A DNA stretch of 64,000 bases from Gimesia sp. (GCA_002706765.1 PAJV01000066.1:86740-150739), one strand, 5' to 3'. Shown: positions 9,787-19,036, counted from the stretch's first letter. Notes: a model not told the origin generated them from the letters alone. Translations and numbers: made by a program.

Positions 9787-10560
9787 TCAACCGCTTTTCT
9801 GTCGCGACCGGGGAATCACAGTTGCCAGTCCGCCGTCGACGCCGAAGACCTGGCCTGTGACCCAGTCATTGGCGGGATGCAGCAGCCACTCAATCATCGA
9901 GGCCACCTGCTCGGGTTCACCCAGACGATTCAAAGCGTGCAAGCTGCTGGACATCGACTCGGCTGCCGCGGACTCCCACAGATTCCGGGTCATGTTGGAT
10001 TTTACCAGGCCGGGGGCGACCGCATTCACGCGAATCCCGCGTCCCGCATAAGAAGCCGCCGCCGAGAGCGTCAGGCCGATCACCCCTGCTTTGGCAGCCG
10101 CAATCGCTTCGTGATTGGCCAGTCCCACCCGCGCCGCAGCGGATGAGATCAAAACGACCGAGCCTCCCTGTCTGCCCAGCACTTTGGCGGCACTGCGCAC
10201 CGTCTCAAAAGCAGACGTCAGGTTCACAGCCAGCACCTCGGACCATTCTTCATCACCAGTCAGGTGGGCTGGCTTTAACAGCACGGAACCGATGCAGTTC
10301 ACGACACCATCGATGTGATCAAAGGTCTCACAGGCAGACTGGATCGTTCTTTCAATCGAGCCCGGCTCAAGAACATCCAGCTCGAGGGCCGGCGCGGACA
10401 GTTCCTCGGACAGATCGCGCAACACCTGTGGATTGCGACCCGCCAGAAAGACGTCATGCCCTGCCCCTTTAAGACGACGGCTCAGTGATGAACCGACCGC
10501 CCCGGTGGCGCCCAGGATAACCAGTGTTTGTGACCGTGATCCGGCATCTGCATGATTCAT
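9787..10560 (-). CDS. SDR-family protein lacking the canonical catalytic Tyr
   Basis: A Rossmann-fold short-chain dehydrogenase/reductase of about 257 residues. The cofactor loop is GATGAVGSSL, followed by the NAG-equivalent NCIGS and a Ser-containing VVLISSAAA strand. The C-terminal PG..K..MTRN and GxVxGVDGG (VFGVDGGLATVIP) signatures of FabG-like enzymes are present. At the active site the expected YxxxK reads IAAAK (within NHEAIAAAKAG), so Ile replaces Tyr while the Lys is kept. The protein may be catalytically altered or use another residue. The frame opens at a TTG (10584) and has ATGs at 10575 and 10560; 10560 was preferred because a GGGG stands nine bases before it. The gene converges with the TPR gene and diverges from the SRPBCC gene. 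Confidence 0.85.
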   Translation of the reverse strand: MNHADAGSRSQTLVILGATGAVGSSLSRRLKGAGHDVFLAGRNPQVLRDLSEELSAPALELDVLEPGSIERTIQSACETFDHIDGVVNCIGSVLLKPAHLTGDEEWSEVLAVNLTSAFETVRSAAKVLGRQGGSVVLISSAAARVGLANHEAIAAAKAGVIGLTLSAAASYAGRGIRVNAVAPGLVKSNMTRNLWESAAAESMSSSLHALNRLGEPEQVASMIEWLLHPANDWVTGQVFGVDGGLATVIPRSRQKSG

Positions 10561-10724
10561 CTGGCTGCGCCCCATTCGTTTCAAAATCTAACCAGAAAAT
10601 GCATTCCCATTTTCCCTTGCGAGACCATAATCAACCGGGATGACATAGTTCGGACTCTCAAAGTTCTTAGTCACCCGCACGCTGATTTCAACCCTGTATT
10701 TTAAATTCGTTTTATGAGAAACAG

Positions 10725-11243
10725 ATGTCGACAACTCCGCACCCGGCAGAAGCAGTCCGGATAGCCCGAACGCCAGATGGCATTTATCGCCTGCATACCG
10801 AAACCGTGATACCGTACGCCCTGGACGAAGTCTTCGCGTTTTTTGCCGAGCCACAAAATCTCGAAGCACTGACCCCACCCTGGCTGAACTTTGAGATCAC
10901 CACCCCGGCGCCCATCGAAATGCGTCAAGGCACACTCATAGATTACCGTCTTAAACTGCACGGCATTCTCGTCAAATGGAGAACCGAAATCAGCGAATGG
11001 GAACCCCCTTTCCGGTTCGTCGATCGGCAGTTGAAAGGCCCGTATCGACTCTGGCATCACGAACACACTTTCACAGAATGCGACGCAGGTACACGGGTCA
11101 CAGACGATGTCCACTATGCCGTTCTGGGAGGCGCACTCGTCAATCGGCTGTTCGTACAGAAAGATGTCGCACGCATTTTTCGCTATCGCCAGAAACAGCT
11201 GTGTAAGTTCAAGCCGGCAAGCAGTAAAATCACCGCCCGTTAA
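10725..11243 (+). CDS. SRPBCC-fold (START/polyketide-cyclase-like) protein
   Basis: The 172-residue protein matches the SRPBCC ligand-binding family often annotated as cell-division-inhibitor or CDP-paratose-epimerase-linked domain. It shows YRLHTETVIPYALDEVFAFF (opening strand and helix), LEALTPPWLNFEI, the DYRLKLHGILVKWRTEISEW pair of strands, FRFVDRQLKGPYRLWHHEHTF, and a long C-terminal helix. These proteins bind hydrophobic ligands in a helix-grip cavity; the ligand is unknown. No signal peptide. It shares a divergent 165-base promoter region with the SDR gene. Its stop overlaps the end of the convergent DUF1559-like gene by 4 bases. Confidence 0.85.
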   Translation: MSTTPHPAEAVRIARTPDGIYRLHTETVIPYALDEVFAFFAEPQNLEALTPPWLNFEITTPAPIEMRQGTLIDYRLKLHGILVKWRTEISEWEPPFRFVDRQLKGPYRLWHHEHTFTECDAGTRVTDDVHYAVLGGALVNRLFVQKDVARIFRYRQKQLCKFKPASSKITAR

Positions 11244-12328
11244 AACTCGCCCACCGGTTCGCCGCCCTGGGGAGTGCTGAGGGCTTTCAGGATATCGGGG
11301 TCGATGTCTTCGGAAAGAAAGCGCACCGAGCCATCCCCCATCAATACGTGGGCGCCTCCTGTGAAGGGACTGCCGAAGCCGCGGGGATTGCGATTGATGC
11401 CCTCCGTCGGATCGCGAAAGTTGGTGGGGTCACCCCAGGCTTTGATTCCCGATCTGACTTCGCCAGCCAGAATTGTATAGGAAGTGCCATCTTTTATTTT
11501 ACGTAAATCCATGCCCGAGTTCGCGGATAAGACACGACTGTTGGCGGCATAGTGCGCGGGTTTGTATCCTGTCGCATCCCCCTCTGCTTCGGTAAAATCA
11601 TACTGCATCCCCGGACTCTGCAGTACAATGAGCCGGGTTTCGAACGGCTGTCTGTTATCGGCGGCTGTCCAGGGCTGATTGAAGTCAATCTGCTCATACA
11701 AGGATTGCTGATCGAGATACCGTAACAGGGGGGTGACCCAGCTGTGTTGCGGCTGCCCTGCCTTATCAAACGTACCACCCACGGGAAACTGATGATGCGT
11801 ATCATGATAGTTGTGCATCGCCAGACCAATCTGCTTGAGATTATTTATGGAGGAACTCCGCCTGGCGGGTTCATATGCATTTCCCATGTGTACTTTTTGA
11901 ATGACCCTGTCTTGGGTTGTAACAATCCAGAACAGCTGATGCGTGACGCTGATCACACAGATGCCGCTCACCGTCAGTAATAGAAGCATCATCACCAGTG
12001 AGAGGCTCCAGCGCTTCTGCCACGGCTTGACTTCAGCCAGGTCGTCAGGAACAGTGCCTCCGAAACGGCGACAAGCCACATGAAAGCCAACGGCAAACAG
12101 CAGCAGCGATGCGAGAAACATAAGCGTCAAAGAAGGTGAAATCGTGAGTCGCGATGATGTTCGCAGGATGAATGATGCCCAGCCCACACATAACAGAAAA
12201 ACGAAGCGAAACGGAAAGATCAGTCCCATCGCGATCAAGACGAATGACATCAACAGTATAGGAACGCTGATCGCCAGCCAGTGCTGGACCCCAGTCACCT
12301 CTGCTTCATCCTCTTGTGGAATTTCCAT
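11240..12328 (-). CDS. DUF1559-domain protein with multi-pass membrane N-terminus
   Basis: The C-terminal 210 residues are a clear DUF1559 (SBP_bac_10) domain: NNLKQIGLAMHNYHDTHHQFP, the DGTSYTILAGEVRS motif, [34 protein letters not shown] and the family's GGEPVGEF end. The usual prepilin leader ([17 protein letters not shown]) is absent. Instead about 150 residues contain three to four predicted transmembrane helices (about 18-38, 40-56, 68-84, 107-130), so the DUF1559 part is tethered to the membrane by a polytopic anchor. It lies 29 bases downstream of a paralogue of the same architecture. The function of DUF1559 is unknown. Confidence 0.88.
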   Translation of the reverse strand: MEIPQEDEAEVTGVQHWLAISVPILLMSFVLIAMGLIFPFRFVFLLCVGWASFILRTSSRLTISPSLTLMFLASLLLFAVGFHVACRRFGGTVPDDLAEVKPWQKRWSLSLVMMLLLLTVSGICVISVTHQLFWIVTTQDRVIQKVHMGNAYEPARRSSSINNLKQIGLAMHNYHDTHHQFPVGGTFDKAGQPQHSWVTPLLRYLDQQSLYEQIDFNQPWTAADNRQPFETRLIVLQSPGMQYDFTEAEGDATGYKPAHYAANSRVLSANSGMDLRKIKDGTSYTILAGEVRSGIKAWGDPTNFRDPTEGINRNPRGFGSPFTGGAHVLMGDGSVRFLSEDIDPDILKALSTPQGGEPVGEF

Positions 12329-12357
12329 AAGTATTGCTCTGTCTGGTCCTGAACGAT

Positions 12358-13437
12358 TTAATATTCGCCGACGGTTTCGCCACCATCTGGCGTACTCAAA
12401 GCTTCGAGCACTCCCGGATCGATGTTTTCATTGATAAACCTGCCACTGCCATCCATGAATAACATGTTGGCTCCCTCCCTTCGTTTCCAGGGTCCGCCAA
12501 ACCCTTGTGGATGGCGGTTGATTCCTAACGCGGGATCACGAAGATTGGCAGGATCACCCCAGGCTGGCAGACGGCTCACGATCTCACCTGCCATGATCGT
12601 GCTCGCAATACCATCGGGAATTTGATCGTAATTCCATCGGGATGCCGGATAAAAAACACGACTGTTTAATGAATAATTCGAGACACCGTAACCCTGGCTG
12701 TTGAGTTCTAACCCGTCACGAGAATAAATCGTGAAACCAGGGATGTGTATTTTGAAGTGAGGGGCATTTTTCTCAGAATTCCAGGGTTCTGCCAGATCTA
12801 TTTTTTTATACAGCTCTACCTGATCCATGAAAGGCAGGATTTGAGTCTGCCAGCTGTGTAATGGCTGACCTGTGGAATTATAGATACCGGTGGGCAATGG
12901 ATCTTCATCACCCGATGAATAATTCACTACCGCCAACCCGATATTTCGCAACCTGTTAAGCGAGGAAATTCGAAAAGAGGCTTCACGCGGACCGGATGAC
13001 TTTCCAATCACTCCTTCAGGTGCAGTGAACAGCCAGAGACCCTGATGCGCTATTCCCACCACGGCAAAACCTCCGGTGAACGAGATCACCAGGAAGACGA
13101 TCAGGGAAAACGTCCAGCGTACCTTCCACTGGTTTGGAACCGGGATCGTATGTTGTTGCTGCAGACGACGCAGGACGAAGCGGCCCAGCAGTTGAATCAG
13201 CAGCGCCATGATCGCAACGACGACCACGGCCGTCACCAGACCGGAGGCAGGCACAATCACCTGGGGGATCACCCGTTTTAAGAACATCAACCAGCCCAGG
13301 AACATATAAAACAGAAACTGACTCGGGAAAAATATCCCGGCACAACCCAGGAAAAAAACCAGGATGAAGCAGCTCACAAGCAGAACAGCAAATCTTTTTC
13401 TTTTCCTATTTTTCGGTTCTACAGATTCATTTTCCAT
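12358..13437 (-). CDS. DUF1559-domain protein with multi-pass membrane N-terminus (paralogue)
   Basis: This protein of about 359 residues has the same layout as the following gene: a basic N-terminus, three predicted helices, then a DUF1559 domain (SLNRLRNIGLAVVNYSSGDE, DGIASTIMAGEIVSRLPAWG, NPRGFG-like NRHPQGFGGPWKRR, MLFMDGSGRFINENIDPGVL, GGETVGEY). No prepilin cleavage site exists. The frame is open 15 codons further upstream, but the ATG at 13437 is preferred because a GGGAG ribosome site precedes it and it overlaps the stop of the upstream gene by 11 bases, which implies translational coupling. The two paralogues are clearly diverged in sequence, so the duplication is not recent. Confidence 0.87.
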   Translation of the reverse strand: MENESVEPKNRKRKRFAVLLVSCFILVFFLGCAGIFFPSQFLFYMFLGWLMFLKRVIPQVIVPASGLVTAVVVVAIMALLIQLLGRFVLRRLQQQHTIPVPNQWKVRWTFSLIVFLVISFTGGFAVVGIAHQGLWLFTAPEGVIGKSSGPREASFRISSLNRLRNIGLAVVNYSSGDEDPLPTGIYNSTGQPLHSWQTQILPFMDQVELYKKIDLAEPWNSEKNAPHFKIHIPGFTIYSRDGLELNSQGYGVSNYSLNSRVFYPASRWNYDQIPDGIASTIMAGEIVSRLPAWGDPANLRDPALGINRHPQGFGGPWKRREGANMLFMDGSGRFINENIDPGVLEALSTPDGGETVGEY

Positions 13438-14131
13438 CAAGCGTCTCCCGTGCTTCAGCGAGCGAAACCTGTTTGATTGCACCGTCGGTGAACAGGATCA
13501 GCTGCTGCTCGTCTCCGTAGACCGCCTGCTCAAACGCGAGAGGCCGGACCTGATCGCTTTTCTTTTCGCCGGGCACATAACCATACCGCGCATTCAAATC
13601 ACCGGGCTGAATCCAGAATTCGTCAGCGAATGAAGAATCTTCTATTCTCGCAGGGTAGCTGCCGTCATGGGTGGCGACATGCATGAACAGGGCCGAACGC
13701 AATTCGGCCAGTTTCGAGCGACGTTCTTTGAGCAACGCTTCCGCGACTGCCTGGGTTTCCTGTTTCGATTCACTGTCTGTCAGGCGATACGTACGGCCAT
13801 CCTTTTCCCAGGCACCGGGCGTCAGCAGTTCCCGCGCACCGGAGATCATCGTCAGCACAAACAGAAACATCAGACCCCAGAGAAAGGTTCCCGCGAGTGC
13901 TGCCTTGTAAGTAATGACTGGCAGTTTCGGAAAATCGCGGGCCAGCATGTTCCAGAGTTTTTTCAGCCCCCAGGCACTCAGCAGAAACAGCAGCAGGAAA
14001 AACGAAATCGACTGCAGTCGCAACTGGGCGATTTCCGTCAGATCGATTGAGGCACTGGGCATGCCCGCCTCTGCAGTATTGCTGAACCAGCAGAGCATCA
14101 AAGAGCAGATCAGAATGAGTCGAACCGGCAT
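13427..14131 (-). CDS. Unknown exported membrane protein heading the DUF1559 pair
   Basis: About 234 residues with an N-terminal signal-like stretch (LILICSLMLCWFSNTAEAG), a helix at about 45-62 and another at about 86-106, and a soluble C-terminal part of about 125 residues. The last part contains SALFMHVATHDGSYPARIED and GDLNARYGYVPGEK, a pattern resembling the globular part of pseudopilin-like proteins in planctomycetes (a date-like 'm.y..D.G.yP' segment), although no family can be named. The GTG at 14146 is possible; the ATG at 14131 is preferred because GGAG stands nine bases before it. It is translationally coupled to the next gene. Confidence 0.7.
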   Translation of the reverse strand: MPVRLILICSLMLCWFSNTAEAGMPSASIDLTEIAQLRLQSISFFLLLFLLSAWGLKKLWNMLARDFPKLPVITYKAALAGTFLWGLMFLFVLTMISGARELLTPGAWEKDGRTYRLTDSESKQETQAVAEALLKERRSKLAELRSALFMHVATHDGSYPARIEDSSFADEFWIQPGDLNARYGYVPGEKKSDQVRPLAFEQAVYGDEQQLILFTDGAIKQVSLAEARETLDGK

Positions 14132-14501
14132 GGTGATGGGCTCCACAGAAGTGATGACAGAAAGACCTTCTCTCTATAATACACAAGTCTACACGATACG
14201 CGAGACTGTTTTTACGACTCCCTCCAGATTGCCTGGCTGCGTGCAGACTCAGGAGGCGACCGGACCGAGATCTATCGTTGACACCTTTTCCGGCGCGGGA
14301 TACGATGAATTGATGGTCTCTCCCCTCTTGCTCTCGGAAGAGCGCCTGAAGCTGACGCGCTGTGTGGGTCGAGTGTAGGCTGCGGTTGCCGCGCTGAACG
14401 GCGCGAAACCGGAACGCCGTGGCTGTTTCCCTGGAACCGTTGACCTGCCTGATAATTCTTCTGTTTAGATCCCCGCCCCGCACAGGGAGTGCCCACCTGC
14501 G
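14132..14501. other. Divergent promoter region, 370 bases
   Basis: This separates the minus-strand membrane/DUF1559 operon from the plus-strand VCBS/TPR pair and must carry promoters for both. A GC-rich part (about 14270-14420) has scattered reading frames without recognisable products. No riboswitch or strong promoter could be assigned. Confidence 0.45.
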
Positions 14502-15851
14502 ATGTCGTCACCTGAAAGTACTGTAAGCTCTGAACCCGGGCCTCGACAAACGCCCTGGCTGGCGATCTTCCTGCTGGTGATGGTCTTTCTGCTTCCGCTG
14601 GCGACCTGGCTTTTGCTGCCCTCCATTCCCGCTTTGGGACGGTTGCCTGAATTCTATTCGGGAGGCACCACTTACCCGGCTTCGCAGTTGCGGTTCGAAC
14701 GCCAGGGTGCACTGCAGACCGGAGTGGAACTGCCGCTGATTACCAACGTACAGATTTTGGATTTCGATGGCGATGGCAAGAACGACATCCTCTACTGTGA
14801 CGCCGGGAATAACCGGGTCGTGCTGCGTCAACTTACCAGTGATGGCAGTACCAGTGATCAGACTCTGATCGCGGATATCGCTGCACCCGCTCATGCCACG
14901 CCCGTTGATATCGACGGCGATGGTGATCTCGATATCGTGGTTTCCGTGCTGGGTAATATTCAACCCGATGATGGCGTGGTCGGTCGCGTTGAACTGTATG
15001 AACAGACACCGGAGGGTTTCGTGAGGCACGTGATCCTGGATGATGTGCGACGCGTGGCGGACGTGCAGCCCGGCGACTTCGACGGGGACGGCGACCTGGA
15101 CCTGGCGGTCGCCGTGTTTGGTTACAACCGGGGGGAAGTACTCTGGCTGGAGAACCGGGGCGCGTTTCAGTTCCTGGATCATCACCTGTATAGCGCCCCC
15201 GGGGCGATACATGTTCCCGTCGCTGATTATGACGGCGATGGCGATCTGGATATCGCGACCATCATTTCCCAGGAGGAAGAAGAGCTGGTCGCATTTGAAA
15301 ACCTGGGAGGAGGCAAGTTTAAGACACGGTCCTTGTGGCTCACGCCGAATATGGACCTGGGGAGTGCCGGCCTGATCCACGCCGACCTCGATGAGGATGG
15401 CGACGAAGATCTCATCCTGCCTGCCGGGGATAACCTGGAAGACTTTGATGCATACCCGCAGCCTTATCACGGCTGTCTGTGGTTTGAGAATACCGGCGAC
15501 TGGAATTTCAAGGAGCATCGTATTTCAGACCTGGGCGGGACCTACGCCGGCGATGTAGCCGACATGGATGGAGACGGTGATCTGGATGTCGTTCTGGTGA
15601 GCATGACCAACGACTGGTACTCGCCCGAACATGCCAGTGTGGTCTGGCTGGAAAATGACGGTCAGCAGAACTTCAAAACCTGGCAGATCGACAATCAGCC
15701 GATTCACCTGGTGACCGTCGCGGTGGGAGATTTGAACCAGGATGGCTTACCGGATATCGCCGCCGGTTCGCTCAACATGCGGAAACCCTTTGATCGTATC
15801 CAGGCCGTGCCCTTCTGGATTCAACGGGCGAAGAAAGGAGCACCGCAATGA
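14502..15851 (+). CDS. Membrane-anchored VCBS/FG-GAP beta-propeller protein
   Basis: The 449-residue protein has one N-terminal transmembrane helix (about 18-40) and then a series of Asp-rich calcium-binding loops of the VCBS/FG-GAP kind. Seven loops are seen: DFDGDGKND, DIDGDGDLD, DFDGDGDLD, DYDGDGDLD, DLDEDGDED, DMDGDGDLD and DLNQDGLPD, each followed by a hydrophobic strand. Seven such units fit a single seven-bladed propeller displayed outside the cytoplasmic membrane. Such propellers bind proteins or glycans; the ligand is unknown. Its stop overlaps the start of the following TPR gene by 4 bases (ATGA), so the two products are made together. A GGGAG lies 16 bases before the ATG. Confidence 0.9.
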   Translation: MSSPESTVSSEPGPRQTPWLAIFLLVMVFLLPLATWLLLPSIPALGRLPEFYSGGTTYPASQLRFERQGALQTGVELPLITNVQILDFDGDGKNDILYCDAGNNRVVLRQLTSDGSTSDQTLIADIAAPAHATPVDIDGDGDLDIVVSVLGNIQPDDGVVGRVELYEQTPEGFVRHVILDDVRRVADVQPGDFDGDGDLDLAVAVFGYNRGEVLWLENRGAFQFLDHHLYSAPGAIHVPVADYDGDGDLDIATIISQEEEELVAFENLGGGKFKTRSLWLTPNMDLGSAGLIHADLDEDGDEDLILPAGDNLEDFDAYPQPYHGCLWFENTGDWNFKEHRISDLGGTYAGDVADMDGDGDLDVVLVSMTNDWYSPEHASVVWLENDGQQNFKTWQIDNQPIHLVTVAVGDLNQDGLPDIAAGSLNMRKPFDRIQAVPFWIQRAKKGAPQ

Positions 15852-17230
15852 TTGTGCGTGCGATCGCCGTGATCCTGCTGATCGAAGTATTGGTCTGTGG
15901 CTACCTGTTCGTGCAGCGCGCGGCGCGGCCCGCGCCGGTCCTGCCCGAAACCACTCTGATGAACCCGCTGTTCGCAGAGGACATTCAGCCCCTCGTGCAG
16001 CAGGTGACACAAACCAACAATGCATTCGACTGGATGCGCCTGGGCGAAGCACTGCTGGGACAGGGGTATTACAGTCATGCGGAACTCTGTTTTCGACAGG
16101 TGGCAGAGCTGATGCCTGAAAGCAGACTGGCGGAAAGCCGCATCGCGTATTGCCTGGAACGGACGGGACGTACAGAACAGAGCAGCGAACTCTACCGGGA
16201 ACTGAATGCCAGTTCCGACAACTCGCGTGAAGCAAAACGGGAACAGATGCAGGCCCTGTATGAAATCGGTCGGAATGCGCTCCGCGAAGAAAAAGTGGAT
16301 GCGGCTGAGAAACTGTTTCGCCAGAACCTGGGCTTTCTGCCGGCCCGCTATCAACTGGCCAAACTGCTGATTCGAACCGAGCGGGCGGACGAAGCGTTGC
16401 CGCTGATAAGCGAATCGCTGCAGCAGGTGCCCCGTTCATTGAAATTTCTCGAACTGCAGCTGCGCGCCTTACAACAGACCGGCAATGTGAAACAGGCGGA
16501 GCAGACAGCGCAGATGCTGGAACGCGCTCAGCATTCGGTGCCCCTGCATCCAGGATCGAATTTTATCGAACCGTTCCGGCTGAAGTACGGCATCGACCGA
16601 CGCGTGGAAGCGTTCAATACCGAAATCGGAAACGGTTCGCTACCCGAGTTAGAGGCAGAACTGGTCAAGCTGATTGACCTGCTGGAAGGATACCCGTCGA
16701 CGCATCGGCAGATCTTCCTGATGCGGTTACTGGAAGTGCAGCAACAACAGCAACAGCCTCGCAAAATGCTGGAGACCGCCCGGAAGTTAAATGAGATCGG
16801 CATTCATAACGCGGAAGTCCTGATGTACCAGGCAGAGGCGAACGGCAGCCTGGGTGACTGGAACCAGGCAGCACAGTTGGCGCGACGCGCGGGACAGATG
16901 TCGAAATCACCAGCACTGCATCAGCAACTGGCGGAGGTTTTAAAGCAGGCGGGACAGACAGAGGAAAGCCAGGTCGAACAGGCGCTCGTTTATCGCCTGG
17001 AAGCGATGGAATATTATCGCGCCAGTCAACTGGCAGAGGCGTTGGAGAAGATCGAGCAATCGCTCAAACTCTACCCCGCAGATCCCCAGAGCTGGTTTGT
17101 TCGCGGCCTGATTCAGGAAGCCCTAGGCGAAGTAAAAGCCTCCCTCGCAGACTTCCGGGAGTGCCTCAAACGGGATCCCCTGCATGGCAGAGCCCGCCAA
17201 AAACTACCATCTGATGAGCCGGCTTCCTGA
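15848..17230 (+). CDS. Membrane-anchored TPR protein coupled to the VCBS gene
   Basis: The 460-residue protein opens with a signal-anchor (IVRAIAVILLIEVLVCGYLF) and is otherwise a TPR solenoid. Visible units include AFDWMRLGEALLGQGYYSHA (about 58-77), LCFRQVAELMPESRLAESRI, NALREEKVDAAEKLFRQNLG, and at the C-terminus ALEKIEQSLKLYPADPQSWF and LADFRECLKRDPLHGRA. A short Gln run (QQQQQ, near base 16743) interrupts one helix. The ATGA overlap with the propeller gene points to a stable partnership, probably a two-protein assembly at the outer face of the cytoplasmic membrane. No catalytic motif was seen. Confidence 0.88.
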   Translation: MIVRAIAVILLIEVLVCGYLFVQRAARPAPVLPETTLMNPLFAEDIQPLVQQVTQTNNAFDWMRLGEALLGQGYYSHAELCFRQVAELMPESRLAESRIAYCLERTGRTEQSSELYRELNASSDNSREAKREQMQALYEIGRNALREEKVDAAEKLFRQNLGFLPARYQLAKLLIRTERADEALPLISESLQQVPRSLKFLELQLRALQQTGNVKQAEQTAQMLERAQHSVPLHPGSNFIEPFRLKYGIDRRVEAFNTEIGNGSLPELEAELVKLIDLLEGYPSTHRQIFLMRLLEVQQQQQQPRKMLETARKLNEIGIHNAEVLMYQAEANGSLGDWNQAAQLARRAGQMSKSPALHQQLAEVLKQAGQTEESQVEQALVYRLEAMEYYRASQLAEALEKIEQSLKLYPADPQSWFVRGLIQEALGEVKASLADFRECLKRDPLHGRARQKLPSDEPAS

Positions 17231-17432
17231 CAACTCTGATGAGTGCATCCTATCAAAGCGTATGTACCCACACCGTCACTTTGACGACCTATGTGCATAA
17301 CCACACTGGTTTTATGCTGTATGTCCGTCTCGAATTCCTGTATTCCACACTAAATCGACCCATCCATAAACTTTATTATTGAAAGTTTATTTTTACCATC
17401 GATACTATTAATAGTTAATTAAGAAGCGTTCG

Positions 17433-17461
17433 TTGATCCGTTTATTAAGAATATTTACTTT
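17433..17461 (+). promoter_or_regulatory. Possible sigma70-like promoter for the DUF1559 gene
   Basis: TTGATC (17433-17438) and TACTTT (17456-17461) are separated by 17 bases within an AT-rich 100-base stretch just before the DUF1559 gene. The short distance to the ATG at 17483 leaves only a brief leader. The match to consensus is modest. Confidence 0.3.
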
Positions 17462-17482
17462 TAAATTATTTAGGATGACGTA

Positions 17483-18421
17483 ATGATGAAGAAGACTCAG
17501 CGCTATCGAGAAAGATTACTGTTCCGCGGCTTTACTCTAATTGAACTTTTAGTCGTGATTGCCATCATCGCGATTCTGATCGCCTTGCTGTTACCGGCGG
17601 TCCAGCAGGCCCGGGAAGCCGCCCGACGCAGTACCTGCAAAAACAGCCTGAAGCAAATCGGCGTGGCCTTTCATAACTATCACGATACGGCGCGTACCTT
17701 CCCTCCCGGCTGGATTGACGGCAACCAGGCTCTGGGGGATGCTGCTGAAACGGCTAACAAAAACGGGTTAGGCTGGGGAACCATGATTCTCCCCTACATC
17801 GACCAGGCGCCTCTCTATAATCAGATCGGCACCGAAACGACTAACTTCACAATGAACTGGCAGCTTGGCTACACGGGCTCAACATTCATTCCCTCATCCA
17901 GGACCATCGTTCCGATTTATAATTGTCCTTCCGATCCGATGGGCGGCATCAATACAGACAAAGGAAGCTTCGGTAAATCCAACTATGCCACCGAAAGACT
18001 TTTACTGGGTGTCAACAAAGCATTAAGAATACGTGATATTACCGATGGAACCACCAATACGATTCTGGTCGGCGAAGTCCGCACAGGGGATGAATCGGGA
18101 ACCACTGGAAGTTGTGGTGGCGTTGTCTGTGATGGATTCGAAGGCAAACTGTGGATTGGTGCCCGCACCGCTTCCTGGGGCTGGGAACGTGGCCTGCAGG
18201 CAGAAGACGTTTACTTCATCGGCTACAATGTTCCTGATGACTTCATCAATGGTGGTGCCAGATCAGTAGCAGATCGCTTTGCACTTTCCAGTATGCATGT
18301 GGGCGGCGTTCACGTGCTGCTCGCAGACGGCTCCGTGCGATTTCTTTCCGAAAACATCGACGTCAACACTTACAGGTGGTTGAACGATGAAAACGATGGA
18401 AAAGTACTCGGCGAATTCTAA
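17483..18421 (+). CDS. DUF1559 protein with prepilin-type N-terminus
   Basis: The 312-residue protein has the classical planctomycete form: a short basic leader, the prepilin site [18 protein letters not shown] with Glu at +5, the [19 protein letters not shown] helix end, and the DUF1559 domain with [56 protein letters not shown] and a C-terminal GKVLGEF. It is expected to be cleaved and methylated by a prepilin peptidase and inserted in the membrane as a pilin-like subunit. The first ATG (17483) follows AGGATGACGTA. The upstream 250 bases are notably AT-rich. A small lipoprotein gene follows after 204 bases, a common planctomycete arrangement. Confidence 0.94.
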   Translation: MMKKTQRYRERLLFRGFTLIELLVVIAIIAILIALLLPAVQQAREAARRSTCKNSLKQIGVAFHNYHDTARTFPPGWIDGNQALGDAAETANKNGLGWGTMILPYIDQAPLYNQIGTETTNFTMNWQLGYTGSTFIPSSRTIVPIYNCPSDPMGGINTDKGSFGKSNYATERLLLGVNKALRIRDITDGTTNTILVGEVRTGDESGTTGSCGGVVCDGFEGKLWIGARTASWGWERGLQAEDVYFIGYNVPDDFINGGARSVADRFALSSMHVGGVHVLLADGSVRFLSENIDVNTYRWLNDENDGKVLGEF

Positions 18422-18501
18422 ATCAGATCCCTGGTTTTCATGTGATGCGTTTTCCTGGACGTATCTCTGAAAACAATCCGGGATAATAAAACGTTCGAAA
18501 C

Positions 18502-18535
18502 ACACACAACAGCCGTCTCACAGGCTGTTGTGTGT
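18502..18535 (+). terminator. Strong hairpin after the DUF1559 gene
   Basis: ACACACAACAGCC (18502-18514) and GGCTGTTGTGTGT (18523-18535) form a perfect 13-base-pair stem with an 8-base loop, 81 bases after the stop. No T-run follows, so intrinsic termination is uncertain; it may instead protect the mRNA 3' end. Confidence 0.5.
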
Positions 18536-18625
18536 TCCAGCTGTTGATAACCATTCTGCTGCCGCCGATTCAGGACGAGCCAGCTGATCATTTCCCCTTA
18601 TTCATTAATCCAGAAATTTACCGAT

Positions 18626-19036
18626 ATGATGACTCAGCGTTTCTCTACCTTATTGTTCTGCCTTGTTCTTACCTGCATGCTGACCGCCTGTGGGAGTACT
18701 CCCGATGATCAACCCAAACTGGCTCCCGTGAGTGGAACAGTCACCATGGATGGCGCCCCGCTGGCGGGTGCGTTTGTGCGGTTCTATCCCACCTCCGGCC
18801 GGGCTTCTGCGGCGAAGACCGATGAAGCAGGCAAATACGAGTTGGTCTTCATCCGGGATGAAATGGGAGCCGTCCTCGGAAAACACACCGTCAAAATTTC
18901 CACACTCGACGAAGAGAACGATCCCTTCGGCGACCAGGGCAGTGAAACCGTCCCCGAAAAATACAACAAAAAAACAACCCTGGAAGCGACCGTCACAGAA
19001 GGTGATAACACCATTGATTTCGAATTGAAAAAGTAA
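18626..19036 (+). CDS. Small lipoprotein with carboxypeptidase-regulatory-like fold
   Basis: The 136-residue protein has a lipoprotein signal (hydrophobic LLFCLVLTCMLTACG, lipobox LTAC). The mature part is a single beta-sandwich of the carboxypeptidase-regulatory/transthyretin-like type: VSGTVTMDGAPLAGAFVRFYP, TDEAGKYELVF, LGKHTVKISTL, and NTIDFEL at the end. Planctomycetes often encode such small proteins directly after DUF1559 genes, as here, so a joint role at the cell surface is likely although unproven. It converges with the next DUF1559 gene across 24 bases. Confidence 0.85.
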   Translation: MMTQRFSTLLFCLVLTCMLTACGSTPDDQPKLAPVSGTVTMDGAPLAGAFVRFYPTSGRASAAKTDEAGKYELVFIRDEMGAVLGKHTVKISTLDEENDPFGDQGSETVPEKYNKKTTLEATVTEGDNTIDFELKK

